From contig VBKL01000071.1 in the NCBI GenBank assembly GCA_005879805.1, positions 1 through 49,882 of the forward strand: a stretch of 49,882 nucleotides of DNA, given 5' to 3'. This document shows, piece after piece, positions 10,368 to 20,346 of this stretch. How positions within the stretch are numbered: position 1 is the first letter of the stretch; every line of letters begins with the position of its first letter. Source of the stretch: Deltaproteobacteria bacterium. Lineage in GTDB: Bacteria; Myxococcota; Myxococcia; Myxococcales; 40CM-4-68-19. A program made the position numbers and the translations under genes. Below the pieces are notes generated by a model, which was not told the DNA's origin, did no database searches, and saw only the letters and a program-made list of their open reading frames with translations.

Positions 10368-11051
10368 TCAGGCCGCTTCGTGTAGCTCGCGAAGGAAGGA
10401 CCAGCGCACGAGGACCTGCTTTCCTTCGACCTCGAGGAGCCCGCGCTTGGTGAACTCGCTCAAGGCGCGCGAGACGGTCTCACGGCTGGTGCCGACGAGT
10501 CCGGCGATCTCCTGCTGGGTGGGACGCTCGCGGATGAGGATGCCGCCCTCGACCTGCTCGCCCTGCTTGAGCGCCAGCTCGCGGAGGACCCGGGCCACCC
10601 GCGCGTAGACGTCGAGGAGCGCGAGGTTCCCGATCACCTCGTCCGCATGGCGCAGGCGGCGGGACATCTCCGCCAGGATGGCGAGGGCGGTGGAGGGGTT
10701 CGCGAGCAGGTGCTTGTGGAAGGCGTCCCGGTCGAGCGCGAGAAGCTGCGTCTCGGCGACGGCGACGACGTTGGCGGAGCGCGGCTGCCGGTCGAAGAGC
10801 GACATCTCGCCGAAGAAGTCGCCCCCCTTCAGGATGCTGAGGATGATCTCCCGGCCGGTCTGGCCGTAGAGGACCACCTTCACCTTTCCGGACGCGATGA
10901 CGAACATCGAGTCGCCCGATTCCTCGGCGCTCACCACCACCGTGCCGGCCTCGACGGTGCGAGGGCGCATCCGGCCGCCCAGGTCCGCAAGAACTGCCGT
11001 ATCGAGATCGCGGAAGATGGCGACCTGACGCAGAAGGACCGTAGGTTCCAA
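10368..11051 (-). CDS. Crp/Fnr-family transcriptional regulator
   Basis: A 227-residue cytoplasmic regulator. Residues 1-125 form a cyclic-nucleotide-binding domain with GDFFGEMSLFDRQPRSANVVA; the GE (81-82) and RS (91-92) pairs resemble the phosphate-binding cassette of true cNMP binders. A long dimer helix follows, then a winged helix with the recognition segment TQQEIAGLVGTSRETVSRAL (178-197). No Cys cluster for Fe-S is present, so Crp-like rather than Fnr-like sensing is inferred. The TTG at 11051 is chosen because GGAGGA precedes it at normal spacing; the frame stays open further upstream but in sequence that does not look coding. It is divergent from the thiamine operon. Confidence 0.9.
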   Translation of the reverse strand: MEPTVLLRQVAIFRDLDTAVLADLGGRMRPRTVEAGTVVVSAEESGDSMFVIASGKVKVVLYGQTGREIILSILKGGDFFGEMSLFDRQPRSANVVAVAETQLLALDRDAFHKHLLANPSTALAILAEMSRRLRHADEVIGNLALLDVYARVARVLRELALKQGEQVEGGILIRERPTQQEIAGLVGTSRETVSRALSEFTKRGLLEVEGKQVLVRWSFLRELHEAA

Positions 11052-11151
11052 GCGGCTTCCTCCCCGCGGGACAGTCTGGCACCGCAGCCCGCGTACAGAC
11101 AACCCACACCTTGACCGCCAATTACCCCCGAGTCTATGCCAGGAGGACAGA

Positions 11152-11352
11152 ATGCGCGCCACGGTGAATGGCGATTCACTCGAATTGCCCGACGGTCTGT
11201 CCGTAGCGGATCTTTTGCGCCATCTCGGAGTTCGCGCCGAGCGTGTGGCCGTCGAGCGGAACGGTGCGGTGGTGAAGCGCGCCCGCCACCCGGAGGAGAG
11301 GATCGCCGCGGGAGACGTCCTCGAGATCGTCACTTTCGTCGGAGGCGGCTGA
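11152..11352 (+). CDS. thiS: Sulfur carrier protein ThiS
   Basis: A 66-residue ubiquitin-like sulfur carrier for thiazole synthesis. It ends in the required Gly-Gly (FVGGG), which is adenylated and thiocarboxylated. The start ATG has a strong ribosome site (AGGAGGA, 11141-11147). It is the first gene of a thiS-thiG-thiE set. No TPP riboswitch is visible in the 100-base leader. Confidence 0.92.
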   Translation: MRATVNGDSLELPDGLSVADLLRHLGVRAERVAVERNGAVVKRARHPEERIAAGDVLEIVTFVGGG

Positions 11353-11394
11353 GGGGGTGCGCCTCGCACCCGCTCCGGGATATATCTCTCGCCG

Positions 11395-12183
11395 ATGAGC
11401 AGCGACGACGCGTTCACCCTCGGTGGCCGCACCTTCCATTCGCGCCTGGTGGTGGGGACCGGCAAGTATCGCGACTTCCCCACCATGCAGAAAGCGATCC
11501 TCGCTTCCGGCGCCGAGATGGTGACGGTGGCGATTCGCAGGCTCGATCTGCAGGCGCAGGGCGAGGCGTCATTGCTGCACTGGATCCCCAAGGAGCTGAC
11601 GCTCTTGCCCAACACGGCGGGCTGCTACACCGCCGACGAGGCAGTGCGGACGTTGCGCCTCGCGCGCGAATTGCAGATCGGCGGGGAACGGCCGCTCGTG
11701 AAGCTCGAGGTGCTGGCCGACCAGAAGACCCTCCTGCCCGACGGCGAAGAGACCTTGCGCGCCGCGAAGCAGCTGGTCGCCGAAGGGTTCACCGTCCTCC
11801 CGTATTGCAGCGACGACCCGGTCCTGTGCAGGAAGCTCGAAGAGGCCGGTTGCGCCGCGGTCATGCCTCTCGGAGCCCCCATCGGTAGCGGGCTCGGACT
11901 GCGCAATCCGTACAGCCTGCAGATGATCCTCGACCAGGCGAAGGTACCCGTGATCGTCGATGCGGGCGTCGGCACCGCCAGCGACTGTGCAGTGTGCATG
12001 GAGATGGGGGTCGCCGGCCTTCTCGTCAACACGGCGATCAGCGGAGCGCAGGACCCGGTCGCGATGGCGACCGCGATGAAGCTCGCCACCGAGGCGGGGA
12101 GGCTCGCTTTCCGGGCCGGACGGATCCCGCGCAAGCTCTACGGAAGTGCCTCGAGCCCGGTCACGGGCATCGTGGGCAAGTGA
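11395..12183 (+). CDS. thiG: Thiazole synthase ThiG
   Basis: A 262-residue TIM-barrel enzyme that joins deoxyxylulose phosphate, the ThiS thiocarboxylate and dehydroglycine into thiazole phosphate. Typical segments are [43 protein letters not shown] (expected Schiff-base lysine), [16 protein letters not shown] and [10 protein letters not shown]. It lies 42 bases after thiS, and its stop overlaps the thiE GTG by 4 bases. Length is normal. ThiF/ThiH/ThiO partners are not in the window. Confidence 0.96.
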   Translation: MSSDDAFTLGGRTFHSRLVVGTGKYRDFPTMQKAILASGAEMVTVAIRRLDLQAQGEASLLHWIPKELTLLPNTAGCYTADEAVRTLRLARELQIGGERPLVKLEVLADQKTLLPDGEETLRAAKQLVAEGFTVLPYCSDDPVLCRKLEEAGCAAVMPLGAPIGSGLGLRNPYSLQMILDQAKVPVIVDAGVGTASDCAVCMEMGVAGLLVNTAISGAQDPVAMATAMKLATEAGRLAFRAGRIPRKLYGSASSPVTGIVGK

Positions 12184-12785
12184 TCCGGCTCTACCTCGTC
12201 ACCGATCGCCGACTCGTTCCCGATCTGGTCGCTGCCGTGCGGGCGGCGCTTTCGAGCCTGCCGCCCGGCGTCGCGGCGGTCCAGCTTCGCGAGAAGGATC
12301 TTCCCGCCGCCGCTCTTCTCGACCTGGCGTCTCGCCTCCTCCCCGTCTGCAAGGCCGCCTCGGCGCCGCTCTTGATCAACGATCGAGTCGACGTGGCGCG
12401 CGCCGCGGGAGCCGACGGCGTCCACCTTCCTTCGCGGGGCCTCCCCGTCGCGCAGGCCCGCGCACTGCTCGGACCGAACCGGCTCGTCGGAGTCAGCTGC
12501 CACGCGCCGGAGGAGATCGCGGCCGCCTATTCGGACGGCGCGGACTTCGCTCTCTTCGGTCCGGTCTGGGATTCGCCCGGCAAGGCCGCGCGAGGCGCAG
12601 CAGCGCTGAAGGACGCGGTGCGCGCCGCGCCGTTCCCGGTGCTCGCCATCGGAGGCGTGACGGCGGAGACGGCGAGCCAGGCGATGGAGGCGGGAGCCGC
12701 CGGGGTCGCCTGCATCCGCGCGGTGCTCGGGGGAGCGGATCCCGGAGCGGCCGCTCGCGAACTGTACCTCGCCGCGAGCCTCTAG
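12180..12785 (+). CDS. thiE: Thiamine-phosphate synthase ThiE
   Basis: A 201-residue TIM barrel coupling HMP-pyrophosphate with thiazole phosphate. Motifs are RLYLVTDRR at the start, [53 protein letters not shown] and [11 protein letters not shown]. The GTG at 12180 overlaps the thiG stop (GTGA). It ends overlapping by 4 bases the end of the convergent HPt-LOG gene. Confidence 0.93.
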   Translation: MIRLYLVTDRRLVPDLVAAVRAALSSLPPGVAAVQLREKDLPAAALLDLASRLLPVCKAASAPLLINDRVDVARAAGADGVHLPSRGLPVAQARALLGPNRLVGVSCHAPEEIAAAYSDGADFALFGPVWDSPGKAARGAAALKDAVRAAPFPVLAIGGVTAETASQAMEAGAAGVACIRAVLGGADPGAAARELYLAASL

Positions 12786-13681
12786 CGCTTCGCGAGATTC
12801 GGCCGGTCGGAGAGCGCCTGGAGCAGCTTCATGACCGCTTCGTCGGCGGTCTCGGCGCCGATGACGTGCTGCTTGTACAAGCTGCGTCCGCCCACCATCT
12901 CGGCGGCGCCTCCCGTGTGGGCGAGCGCCACCACGGGCTTTCCGTCGCGCAGGAGCAGGCCGATCTCGCTCAGCGTGCCGCCGCCGCCGCCGACCACGAT
13001 GGCGCCGTCCACGGCCATCGCCACCAGCGCCGCCTGCGCCTGACCGACTCCGGTCGGGATGGGCAGGTCGATCCAGGGATTCGCCTCGTGGCGCGAAGGG
13101 CCGGGAAGGATTCCCACCACGATCCCTTCGCCCTTGGCCTCGCGGTACCCGCGAGCCGCGCCTTCCATGCAACCGCCCAGCCCGCCGCAAACGAGGTGCG
13201 CGCCGGCGTGCGCGAGCGCCTTGCCGACCGCCTTGGCGGTGTCGTCGGTGAGCGGGTCCTCGAGGCCTCCTCCGATCACCGCCACGACCAGCTTCTGGCG
13301 GATGGCGGAGAGGTGCTGGACCTCCGGGCGGGGAGCGATCCGGCTGCGCGCCTCCTCGAAGGTCTGCTCCATCTCGTGCCGCATGGAGATGACATCGAGG
13401 AGGATGTCCTCAGCGATGGGGTCGTCGGCCGCGACCACCCGCTTCTCCAGATCGCGCGCCATTTCGCCGAGTCCCGTGAACCCGAACGTTCCGGCGGAGC
13501 CTGCCAGCTTGTGCAAGGCGTTGCGCAGGTCTTCCTTCGAGCCCGCGCCTCCCTGCTTGGCGGCGGAGAGGGCGGCCGACAGCTTCGCGAGGCGGTCGCC
13601 AGTACCCGACAGGTAGTGCTCGAGCATCTCGCGATCCTCGTCGGCGAGATCCGCGAAATCGTCTTTCTCGTCGAACGCCAT
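12782..13681 (-). CDS. HPt phosphotransfer domain fused to LOG/TIGR00725-like domain
   Basis: A 299-residue two-domain protein. Residues 15-115 form a histidine-phosphotransfer bundle with H57 in LRNALHKLAGSAGTFGF, the expected phosphoacceptor. Residues 130-290 are a Rossmann-like LOG/TIGR00725 domain: VVAVIGGG, VCGGLGGCMEGAARGYREA, GILPGPSRHEANPWIDLPIPTG, and a variant of the PGGxGTxxE motif (GGGGGTLSE, 231-239, the leading Pro being Gly). LOG enzymes release cytokinin bases from their ribotides; many bacterial members have unknown substrates. The linker is only about 10 residues, with no ATG or GTG that would start a separate LOG gene at the usual place. It lies 8 bases after the kinase gene in a phosphorelay operon. 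The fusion could be natural or produced by a small deletion. Confidence 0.82.
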   Translation of the reverse strand: MAFDEKDDFADLADEDREMLEHYLSGTGDRLAKLSAALSAAKQGGAGSKEDLRNALHKLAGSAGTFGFTGLGEMARDLEKRVVAADDPIAEDILLDVISMRHEMEQTFEEARSRIAPRPEVQHLSAIRQKLVVAVIGGGLEDPLTDDTAKAVGKALAHAGAHLVCGGLGGCMEGAARGYREAKGEGIVVGILPGPSRHEANPWIDLPIPTGVGQAQAALVAMAVDGAIVVGGGGGTLSEIGLLLRDGKPVVALAHTGGAAEMVGGRSLYKQHVIGAETADEAVMKLLQALSDRPNLAKR

Positions 13682-13689
13682 GCCGAATC

Positions 13690-15407
<1,718 letters not shown>

Positions 15408-15411
<4 letters not shown>

Positions 15412-15779
15412 GGGGTCCCAACCAGGCCGTTCACCTCGGCGAGCAGATCCCTGGGCTCGAAGGGCTTGGTGAGGTAGCGGGTGGCGCCGAGGCGCAGCCC
15501 CTCCTCGACCTCTTCCTTCTGCGCCTTGGCGGTGAGGAAGATGAACGGTGTGCCGGCGCGATCGGCGCGCTTGCGCACCTCGACGAGGGTCTCGATGCCG
15601 CTCATCTCCGGCATCATCCGATCGCAGAGGATGAGGTCGCAGGCGGCGCCAGTATCGAGGTGGGCGAGAGCGGCGCGCCCGCCTTCCGCCAGCACGACCT
15701 CGTGCTTGCCGCGTTTCAGCGCGAGGCGGGCGACGAAGCGGATGTCGGCGTCGTCATCGACGACGAGGATTCGGGCCAT
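15408..15779 (-). CDS. Single-domain response regulator
   Basis: A 123-residue CheY-like receiver: acidic residues D8-D10, phosphoacceptor D53 in LILCDRMMPEMSG, switch T83 in IFLTAK, and K105 in LTKPF. It has no output domain, so it works by protein interaction or as a relay intermediate. It overlaps the kinase start by 4 bases and follows the triple receiver after 10 bases. I infer the relay runs between kinase, receivers and HPt. Confidence 0.92.
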
Positions 15780-15789
15780 GGGAAATCCT

Positions 15790-16920
15790 TCAGGCGGAGA
15801 GGAGGTCGAGGAGGGTCTTACGCAGGAGGGGCTTCTTGAGGAAGCCGTCGGCGCCGCACCGGCGCGCCTCGGCGCGAAGGTCCTGGTCGTCCGCGGCGCT
15901 CACCACGTACATCCGCGAGGCGCAGTTGCGCACGTCGGCGGAGAAGCGGCGGAGAAGCTCGATGCCGCTCACACCGGGCATGAAGACGTCGAGGATGACG
16001 AGGTCGTAGGAACCGCCCTCCGGCAGCACCTCGGACAATTTCGACGAGTCCCGCACCGCGTCGACCACCGCGCCCGCGCCTCCGAGCACCAGCCTGCAGT
16101 ACCCGAGCACGTCGTCGTCGTCGTCGACCACCAGGACGCGTGGACGCTTCGCGGTCGCCTTGCGAGCCGGCTTCTGCACCGCCGGCACGGTTGCGGCGCG
16201 CCGCTCCGGCAGCGGGCGCTTGGCGAGCCCGACCAGCGCGAGCAGGTTCACGCGGTGGATCGGCTTGGTCAGCCAGCCATCCGCGCCCATCTCGGCCGCG
16301 CGCTTCACGGTTTCCGGATCGTGCGCCGCCGTCATCATGCAGATGCGAAGGTCTTCGCCGTAGTGCTGGCGCAAGAGGTAGCAGGCCTCGAGCCCGTTCA
16401 CGTCCGGCATGCGCACGTCGAGGAGCACCAGATCGTAGCGGTCGCCCGGCGGATGGCGGAGGAGGTCCTTGGGATCCGGGACGCAAGTCACCGCGCACCC
16501 CGAGGCCTCCAGGATGCGACGGATGAGCGAGAGGACGTCCTGGTCGTCGTCGACGACGAGCACCCGCTTGCGCGGCGCCTCGATCCCGAGAGGACCACCG
16601 AGCAAGGGGAGCAGGTCGCGCTCCAGCGAAGACAGATCGAGCGGCCTGCGCAGCGCGGCGTCGCCGCCCCGGTCGGCGGTATCTGCGACGAGCGCGACGC
16701 GCGCGTTCGGAAAGCGCGCCTTGACCCGCTGCGCGCCCTCCGCTCCGCCTGCGGCATCGTCGAGGATGACGAGGTCGGGCGCGAGCGCGGCAAGAGCGTC
16801 GAGCCCCGCGCGGTGGCTGAGCGAGGAGGAGGCGATTCCCTTGCTGGAAAGGAAATAGCGCAGGAACGCTTGTTCCGCGGGGTGCTCGTTGAGCAGCACG
16901 ACATTGGGCGAACGCGCCAT
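15790..16920 (-). CDS. Triple-receiver response regulator, first receiver degenerate
   Basis: A 376-residue protein made of three receiver domains. The first (about 1-113) lacks the acidic pocket, having NEH where DD is expected, although ILDD remains on strand 3, so it is likely a pseudo-receiver. The second (about 118-240) and third (about 265-376) are canonical: VLVVDDDQD with LLDVRMPD and LTKPI, and VLVVDDDDD with ILDVFMPG and LKKPL. No output domain follows. The ATG at 16920 has GGAGG upstream; a longer frame exists but its sequence overlaps recO and does not look coding. It opens the phosphorelay operon. Confidence 0.88.
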   Translation of the reverse strand: MARSPNVVLLNEHPAEQAFLRYFLSSKGIASSSLSHRAGLDALAALAPDLVILDDAAGGAEGAQRVKARFPNARVALVADTADRGGDAALRRPLDLSSLERDLLPLLGGPLGIEAPRKRVLVVDDDQDVLSLIRRILEASGCAVTCVPDPKDLLRHPPGDRYDLVLLDVRMPDVNGLEACYLLRQHYGEDLRICMMTAAHDPETVKRAAEMGADGWLTKPIHRVNLLALVGLAKRPLPERRAATVPAVQKPARKATAKRPRVLVVDDDDDVLGYCRLVLGGAGAVVDAVRDSSKLSEVLPEGGSYDLVILDVFMPGVSGIELLRRFSADVRNCASRMYVVSAADDQDLRAEARRCGADGFLKKPLLRKTLLDLLSA

Positions 16921-17006
16921 GGAACCTCCGGCTCTGCGCGTATTGGATCGGCCGCGGAGCCGGATGCTTGAGCGTCGGCGCTTTGACGCTGTCGGGAGCC
17001 GGCGGC

Positions 17007-17548
17007 TCAGGGCGGAGCGCCCACCTGTGCGGCGAAACGTAGGCTTCGCGGAGTGCGGCCGAGGTGGTGTGCGACGAAGGCCGAAAGCGCGCGCGCGGCC
17101 TGGCTCGCAGCCTCTTCGAAGGCACGCGCGTCGGCCGGGCGATCGGAGCCGTCGGCGGAAAGGGGCGCCTGCTCGCCGGCGAGTCCCCGCCTCTGCAACT
17201 GCGTCAGCGCCGCACGCGCTCTGGCGGTGAGCGCCATCGCGCCCGGGTGCGCGCACCTCTCACACGCCAGGCCGCCCGCGCCGTCTCGCGCAGGCCCGGG
17301 TGTGCCTCGACGACCGACGCCTCGCGCAGCATCCACAGCTCCTGGCCAGGTCGCTCGTGCAGGAGGACCTCGACGCGCTGGAACGGCTCGAGCGCACCGG
17401 CAAAGCGCTTGCCGCCCGGCCGTGCACCGCGGGCGAAGGCCGACACCCGACCGCGCCCGCGGACGAGAAGATGCACGACGAGGTCGCGTTCCCCGTAGTG
17501 ATGCGTCCGGAGGACGAGGGCCTCCAGCCGTTCGGCGCGGGTATCCAC
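17007..17548 (-). pseudogene. recO: DNA repair protein RecO, internal deletion with frameshift
   Basis: RecO helps load RecA in the RecFOR pathway. The GTG at 17548 starts a good N-terminal OB domain (EALVLRTHHYGERDLV, then AFARGARPGGKRFAGALEPF) down to about residue 90 (EAHPGLRETARAAW). The matching C-terminus (GGLACERCAHPGAM, then SAFVAHHLGRTPRSLRFAAQVG) continues in another frame to the TGA at 17007. Together the parts total about 180 residues against a usual 240-250, so some 60-75 residues, including the helical core and first half of the zinc-finger region, are missing near 17265-17285. CACCCGGGC occurs on both sides of the join. It is either a true pseudogene or a collapsed assembly. 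Confidence 0.78.
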
Positions 17549-17589
17549 GAGACGAGGCTACGCGACTGGCGCGCGCCGCGCGAGCGCCC

Positions 17590-18792
17590 TCAGGACGGAC
17601 CCAGCTCCTTGAGGAGCCGCTGACATTCGGCGCGGACCTTGTCGTCGCGGGCATCGGTGGTCTTGCCGCATTTCTCGAACTCGCCGCGCGCATCCGGCGC
17701 CTTGCCCTGGCGCGCGAAGAGCTTGCCGAGCTGCAGGTGCGCGTCGGCCGTGTCCGGGCAGGTGGCGGCGTACTTCTGGAACGCCTCGGCGGCCGTCTCG
17801 AGATTGCCCCGCTCCGCCTGGATGGTCCCGAGCTGCCGCCATCCAAGGCAGTAGCGGGGAGCGAGCGCCAGCGCGGCCCGGATGCGCTGGATGCCCTTGT
17901 CCGGCTGCCCCGACTTGTAGAGCGCCCAGCCGAGGTTCGTCTCCGCCACCACCCGCTCGCGGTAGAGATCGTTTCCGAGCGCGAGCTCGAACTCGTGTGC
18001 CGCGTCGGCGTAGCGGCCCCGCGAGAGGTAGAAGGTGCCGAGGTTGTTGTGGGCCTCGCTGAAGTCCTTGTCGAGCTCGATGGCCTTCTTGAGCTCGCTC
18101 TCCGCCTCCTGCGGCTTGGCCAGCGAATACGCGTAGAGGAGGCCGAGCGCGTTGTGGACCTGCGGCAAGGAATCGTCGTTTTCGTTCGCCTGGAGGTATT
18201 CCTTCAACGCGCCTTGCACGTCGCCGTTCTGCAGCAAGGTCGTTCCCAGGTCGTAGTGGATCTCGGCGCCGTTCCGGCGCTGCTCGGCGCTCGGGCCGCT
18301 GCACGACCACGCCGAAGCGGCGAGCAGCATGGCGAAGGCCGCGAAGAGCCGCGCGACCGCCGCCAGCGAATCCTGCTCGCGCGGGGCCGCGGGCTTGGAG
18401 ACGGCCCTTTGCTGCGTCGGGGCGCGGAACGCCGGAAGCCGCACGCGCAGCTCGTCCCGGCGCTCGCCGTCGAGCGCCGCCCACCCGGCCGAGTCGAGGA
18501 TGAAGCCCATGCTCTCCGCGAAGTTGAGCGCCTCCTCGATCTTCTCCGGCAGTCCGGCGTCGTCCACCAGTTGATCCGGCGTGTAGAGGACGTTCTCGGT
18601 GCTCTCCAGGAAGGTGAGCGCGATGACGATCTCGTATCCCCGGCCGAGACGGGAGGCGACGATGGCTGCCTGCGCCGCTTGCGCGGATTTTCCGGGAACC
18701 TGCACCAGCGGCTGGTTGGTGGACTCGTACAGGGCGACGATCATGTCGCGGCCTGCGGTGACGTGAGTGCGAGCGGGATCCTCGTTGAACAT
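17590..18792 (-). CDS. Tgl-like TPR protein with extra N-terminal domain
   Basis: A 400-residue protein. Residues 1-130 are a soluble domain I cannot name (GRDMIVALYESTNQPLVQV, then YEIVIALTFLEST). At 147-164 there is a hydrophobic stretch ending ASAWSC, which looks like a lipoprotein signal (C164). Residues 177-395 are about six TPR repeats (LGTTLLQNGDVQGALKEYLQ, HNNLGTFYLSRGRYADAAHEF). The TPR half resembles the myxobacterial motility lipoprotein Tgl, a PilF/PilW-type pilotin for the PilQ secretin. With the N-terminal domain present, the hydrophobic segment would act as an internal anchor. No in-frame ATG fits a separate tgl start. The ATG overlaps the folE2 stop by 1 base. Confidence 0.72.
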   Translation of the reverse strand: MFNEDPARTHVTAGRDMIVALYESTNQPLVQVPGKSAQAAQAAIVASRLGRGYEIVIALTFLESTENVLYTPDQLVDDAGLPEKIEEALNFAESMGFILDSAGWAALDGERRDELRVRLPAFRAPTQQRAVSKPAAPREQDSLAAVARLFAAFAMLLAASAWSCSGPSAEQRRNGAEIHYDLGTTLLQNGDVQGALKEYLQANENDDSLPQVHNALGLLYAYSLAKPQEAESELKKAIELDKDFSEAHNNLGTFYLSRGRYADAAHEFELALGNDLYRERVVAETNLGWALYKSGQPDKGIQRIRAALALAPRYCLGWRQLGTIQAERGNLETAAEAFQKYAATCPDTADAHLQLGKLFARQGKAPDARGEFEKCGKTTDARDDKVRAECQRLLKELGPS

Positions 18793-19447
18793 CAGCTTTT
18801 ACCATTCGGGTACGACAGCCGGGCGTAGGCGCTGTGGGCGTGGATCGACTCGAAGCTCTCCGCGGAGATCTCGAAGCGTGGAAAGGCCGGCTGGGCCTTC
18901 AGGCGCGTCCCCACCTCCCGGACCAGATCCTCGACGAAGCGAGGCCGCGCGTAGGCACGCTCGGTTACGTACTTCTCGTCCGGCCGCTTGAGGACTGCGT
19001 AGAGGTCGCAGGAAGCGCACGATTCGACCAGCGCGATGAGGTCCTCGATCCAGAAGAACTTCGCGAACCAGACCTTGACCCGGATCACGCTGCGCTGGTT
19101 GTGGGCCGAATGCTTGCTGATCGCCTTGCATCGTGATCGCGGCGCAACTCGCTGCACAGCGCGCGGAACTTCCGGATGTCGATCTCCCGCCGGTGCCGGT
19201 TGAGCAATTCGACGAACCGGCTCATGTGCGCGCCCTTGCGCTTGTGCGGAAGGGACACGCTCATGTCGATCTCGGCGACCGTGTGCTGCACCCCGTGCTG
19301 GCGATCGAGAACGCTGATCGGGTAGCGCAGGCCGGTGACGCCGGCGCGCTCCAGATCCAGCTTGCGCGCGTCCTCCTCGCTGTGCACGTCGCGGAGGACG
19401 GCCGCAATGGGGGTGAGCGTCGCGGAACGTCGCTGCGCCTTCGTCAC
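18792..19447 (-). pseudogene. folE2: GTP cyclohydrolase FolE2, internal deletion with frameshift
   Basis: FolE2 (GCYH-IB) makes dihydroneopterin triphosphate from GTP for folate and queuosine. The GTG at 19447 begins a good N-terminus (VHSEEDARKLDLERAGVTGL, HKRKGAHMSRFVELLNRHR) up to about residue 107. The C-terminus (KAISKHSAHNQRSVIRVKVW, VLKRPDEKYVTERAY, FESIHAHSAYARL) resumes in a different frame near 19122-19132. The two parts total about 220 residues against 260-270 usual, so some 55-65 residues are missing, including the FPYF region and the CPC motif bearing the metal-ligand Cys. It is tightly coupled to phzF upstream (GTGA) and to the TPR gene downstream. Real pseudogene or assembly loss cannot be told apart here. 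Confidence 0.8.
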
Positions 19448-20346
19448 CCGACCTCCAGTTCGCCGCGTACGATCACGGTCGCGGCTCCGCCTACCCAGGC
19501 GTGGATCGGATCCGGACCTTCCCCGGCGCGAAGCTCGATGTCCACCCTTCCCGGCCGGCCCACCTCGTCACCCTGCCGGAATACCAGCCTGCGGGGCAAC
19601 ACGCCGGGCAGGAAACGCTGCACGAGCAGCGCCAGGTGGCCGCTGGCGCTGCCCGTCACCGGATCCTCCTCGATGCCGTAGAAGGGAAAGAATGCGCGCA
19701 ACGCCGCGTCCACTCCTGGCTCGGGTGCGAGCGTGAACGGCACGAAGCCCGCCACCCCGAGGCTGCGCCCGATGGCGTCCAGCGCACGCGAGTCGGGATG
19801 CATCCGCGCGAGCGCCTGCCGATCGCGCACGCACAGGTAGAGGTTCCCTTCCTCGCTCTCGGCGCGATGGGGAGGAATGCGCGGATCGAGCGCCTCCGGA
19901 ACGGCGTTCATGGCCGCGAGCGCCTCGCCGGGAAGGGTCTCTTTGCGAAAGTGCGTGGGCGGCGTCTCGAAGAGTGCCCGCAGGCGGCCGGCCTCGCGCG
20001 AAAGCTCCACGTGCATCACGCCGGCTTTGCAGCCGAAGCGCGCGCGCGCAACACCGTTTTCGGGAACGCGGATGCGCTTCGCCTCCTCGACGAGGACGTG
20101 GAGGGTGGCGAGCGTCGCGTGGCCGCAGAAGCGCACTTCACCGACCGGCGTGAACCAGCGCAGATGGAAGTCGCTCCCCGCTGCGCGGGAAGGCAGGGGA
20201 AACGCCGTCTCGCTGTGCTTCATCTCCGAGGCGATGCGCTGCATCTGCGCGTCGGAAAGCTCGGCGCCGTCGAGCACCACACCCGCCGGATTGCCGCCGA
20301 ACGCCTGTGCGGAGAACGCATCCACCACGTAGCAGGGTCGCCTCAT
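19444..20346 (-). CDS. PhzF-family isomerase/epimerase-like protein
   Basis: A 300-residue member of the PhzF/diaminopimelate-epimerase fold. The N-terminus YVVDAFSAQAFGGNPAGVV and MKHSETAF, with the catalytic Glu, are diagnostic. The second half has GIEEDPVTGSASGHLALLV, the matching anion-binding loop. The substrate is unknown: PhzF acts in phenazine synthesis, but no other phenazine genes are present, so this is probably a housekeeping paralogue. The ATG at 20346 overlaps the queE stop (ATGA). Length is normal. Confidence 0.88.
   Translation of the reverse strand: MRRPCYVVDAFSAQAFGGNPAGVVLDGAELSDAQMQRIASEMKHSETAFPLPSRAAGSDFHLRWFTPVGEVRFCGHATLATLHVLVEEAKRIRVPENGVARARFGCKAGVMHVELSREAGRLRALFETPPTHFRKETLPGEALAAMNAVPEALDPRIPPHRAESEEGNLYLCVRDRQALARMHPDSRALDAIGRSLGVAGFVPFTLAPEPGVDAALRAFFPFYGIEEDPVTGSASGHLALLVQRFLPGVLPRRLVFRQGDEVGRPGRVDIELRAGEGPDPIHAWVGGAATVIVRGELEVG

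Noticed and set aside
11111..11138. Promoter TTGACC-16-TCTATG before thiS
   Set aside because: The -10 match is poor, and the implied start would fall inside the ribosome site; not convincing.
11052..11151. TPP riboswitch ahead of thiS
   Set aside because: The leader is about 100 bases and has no CTGAGA or matching conserved core.
16921..17256. N-terminal extension of the triple-receiver protein
   Set aside because: The frame is open further upstream but overlaps recO and reads as low-complexity Arg/Ala text; the ATG at 16920 with GGAGG is better.
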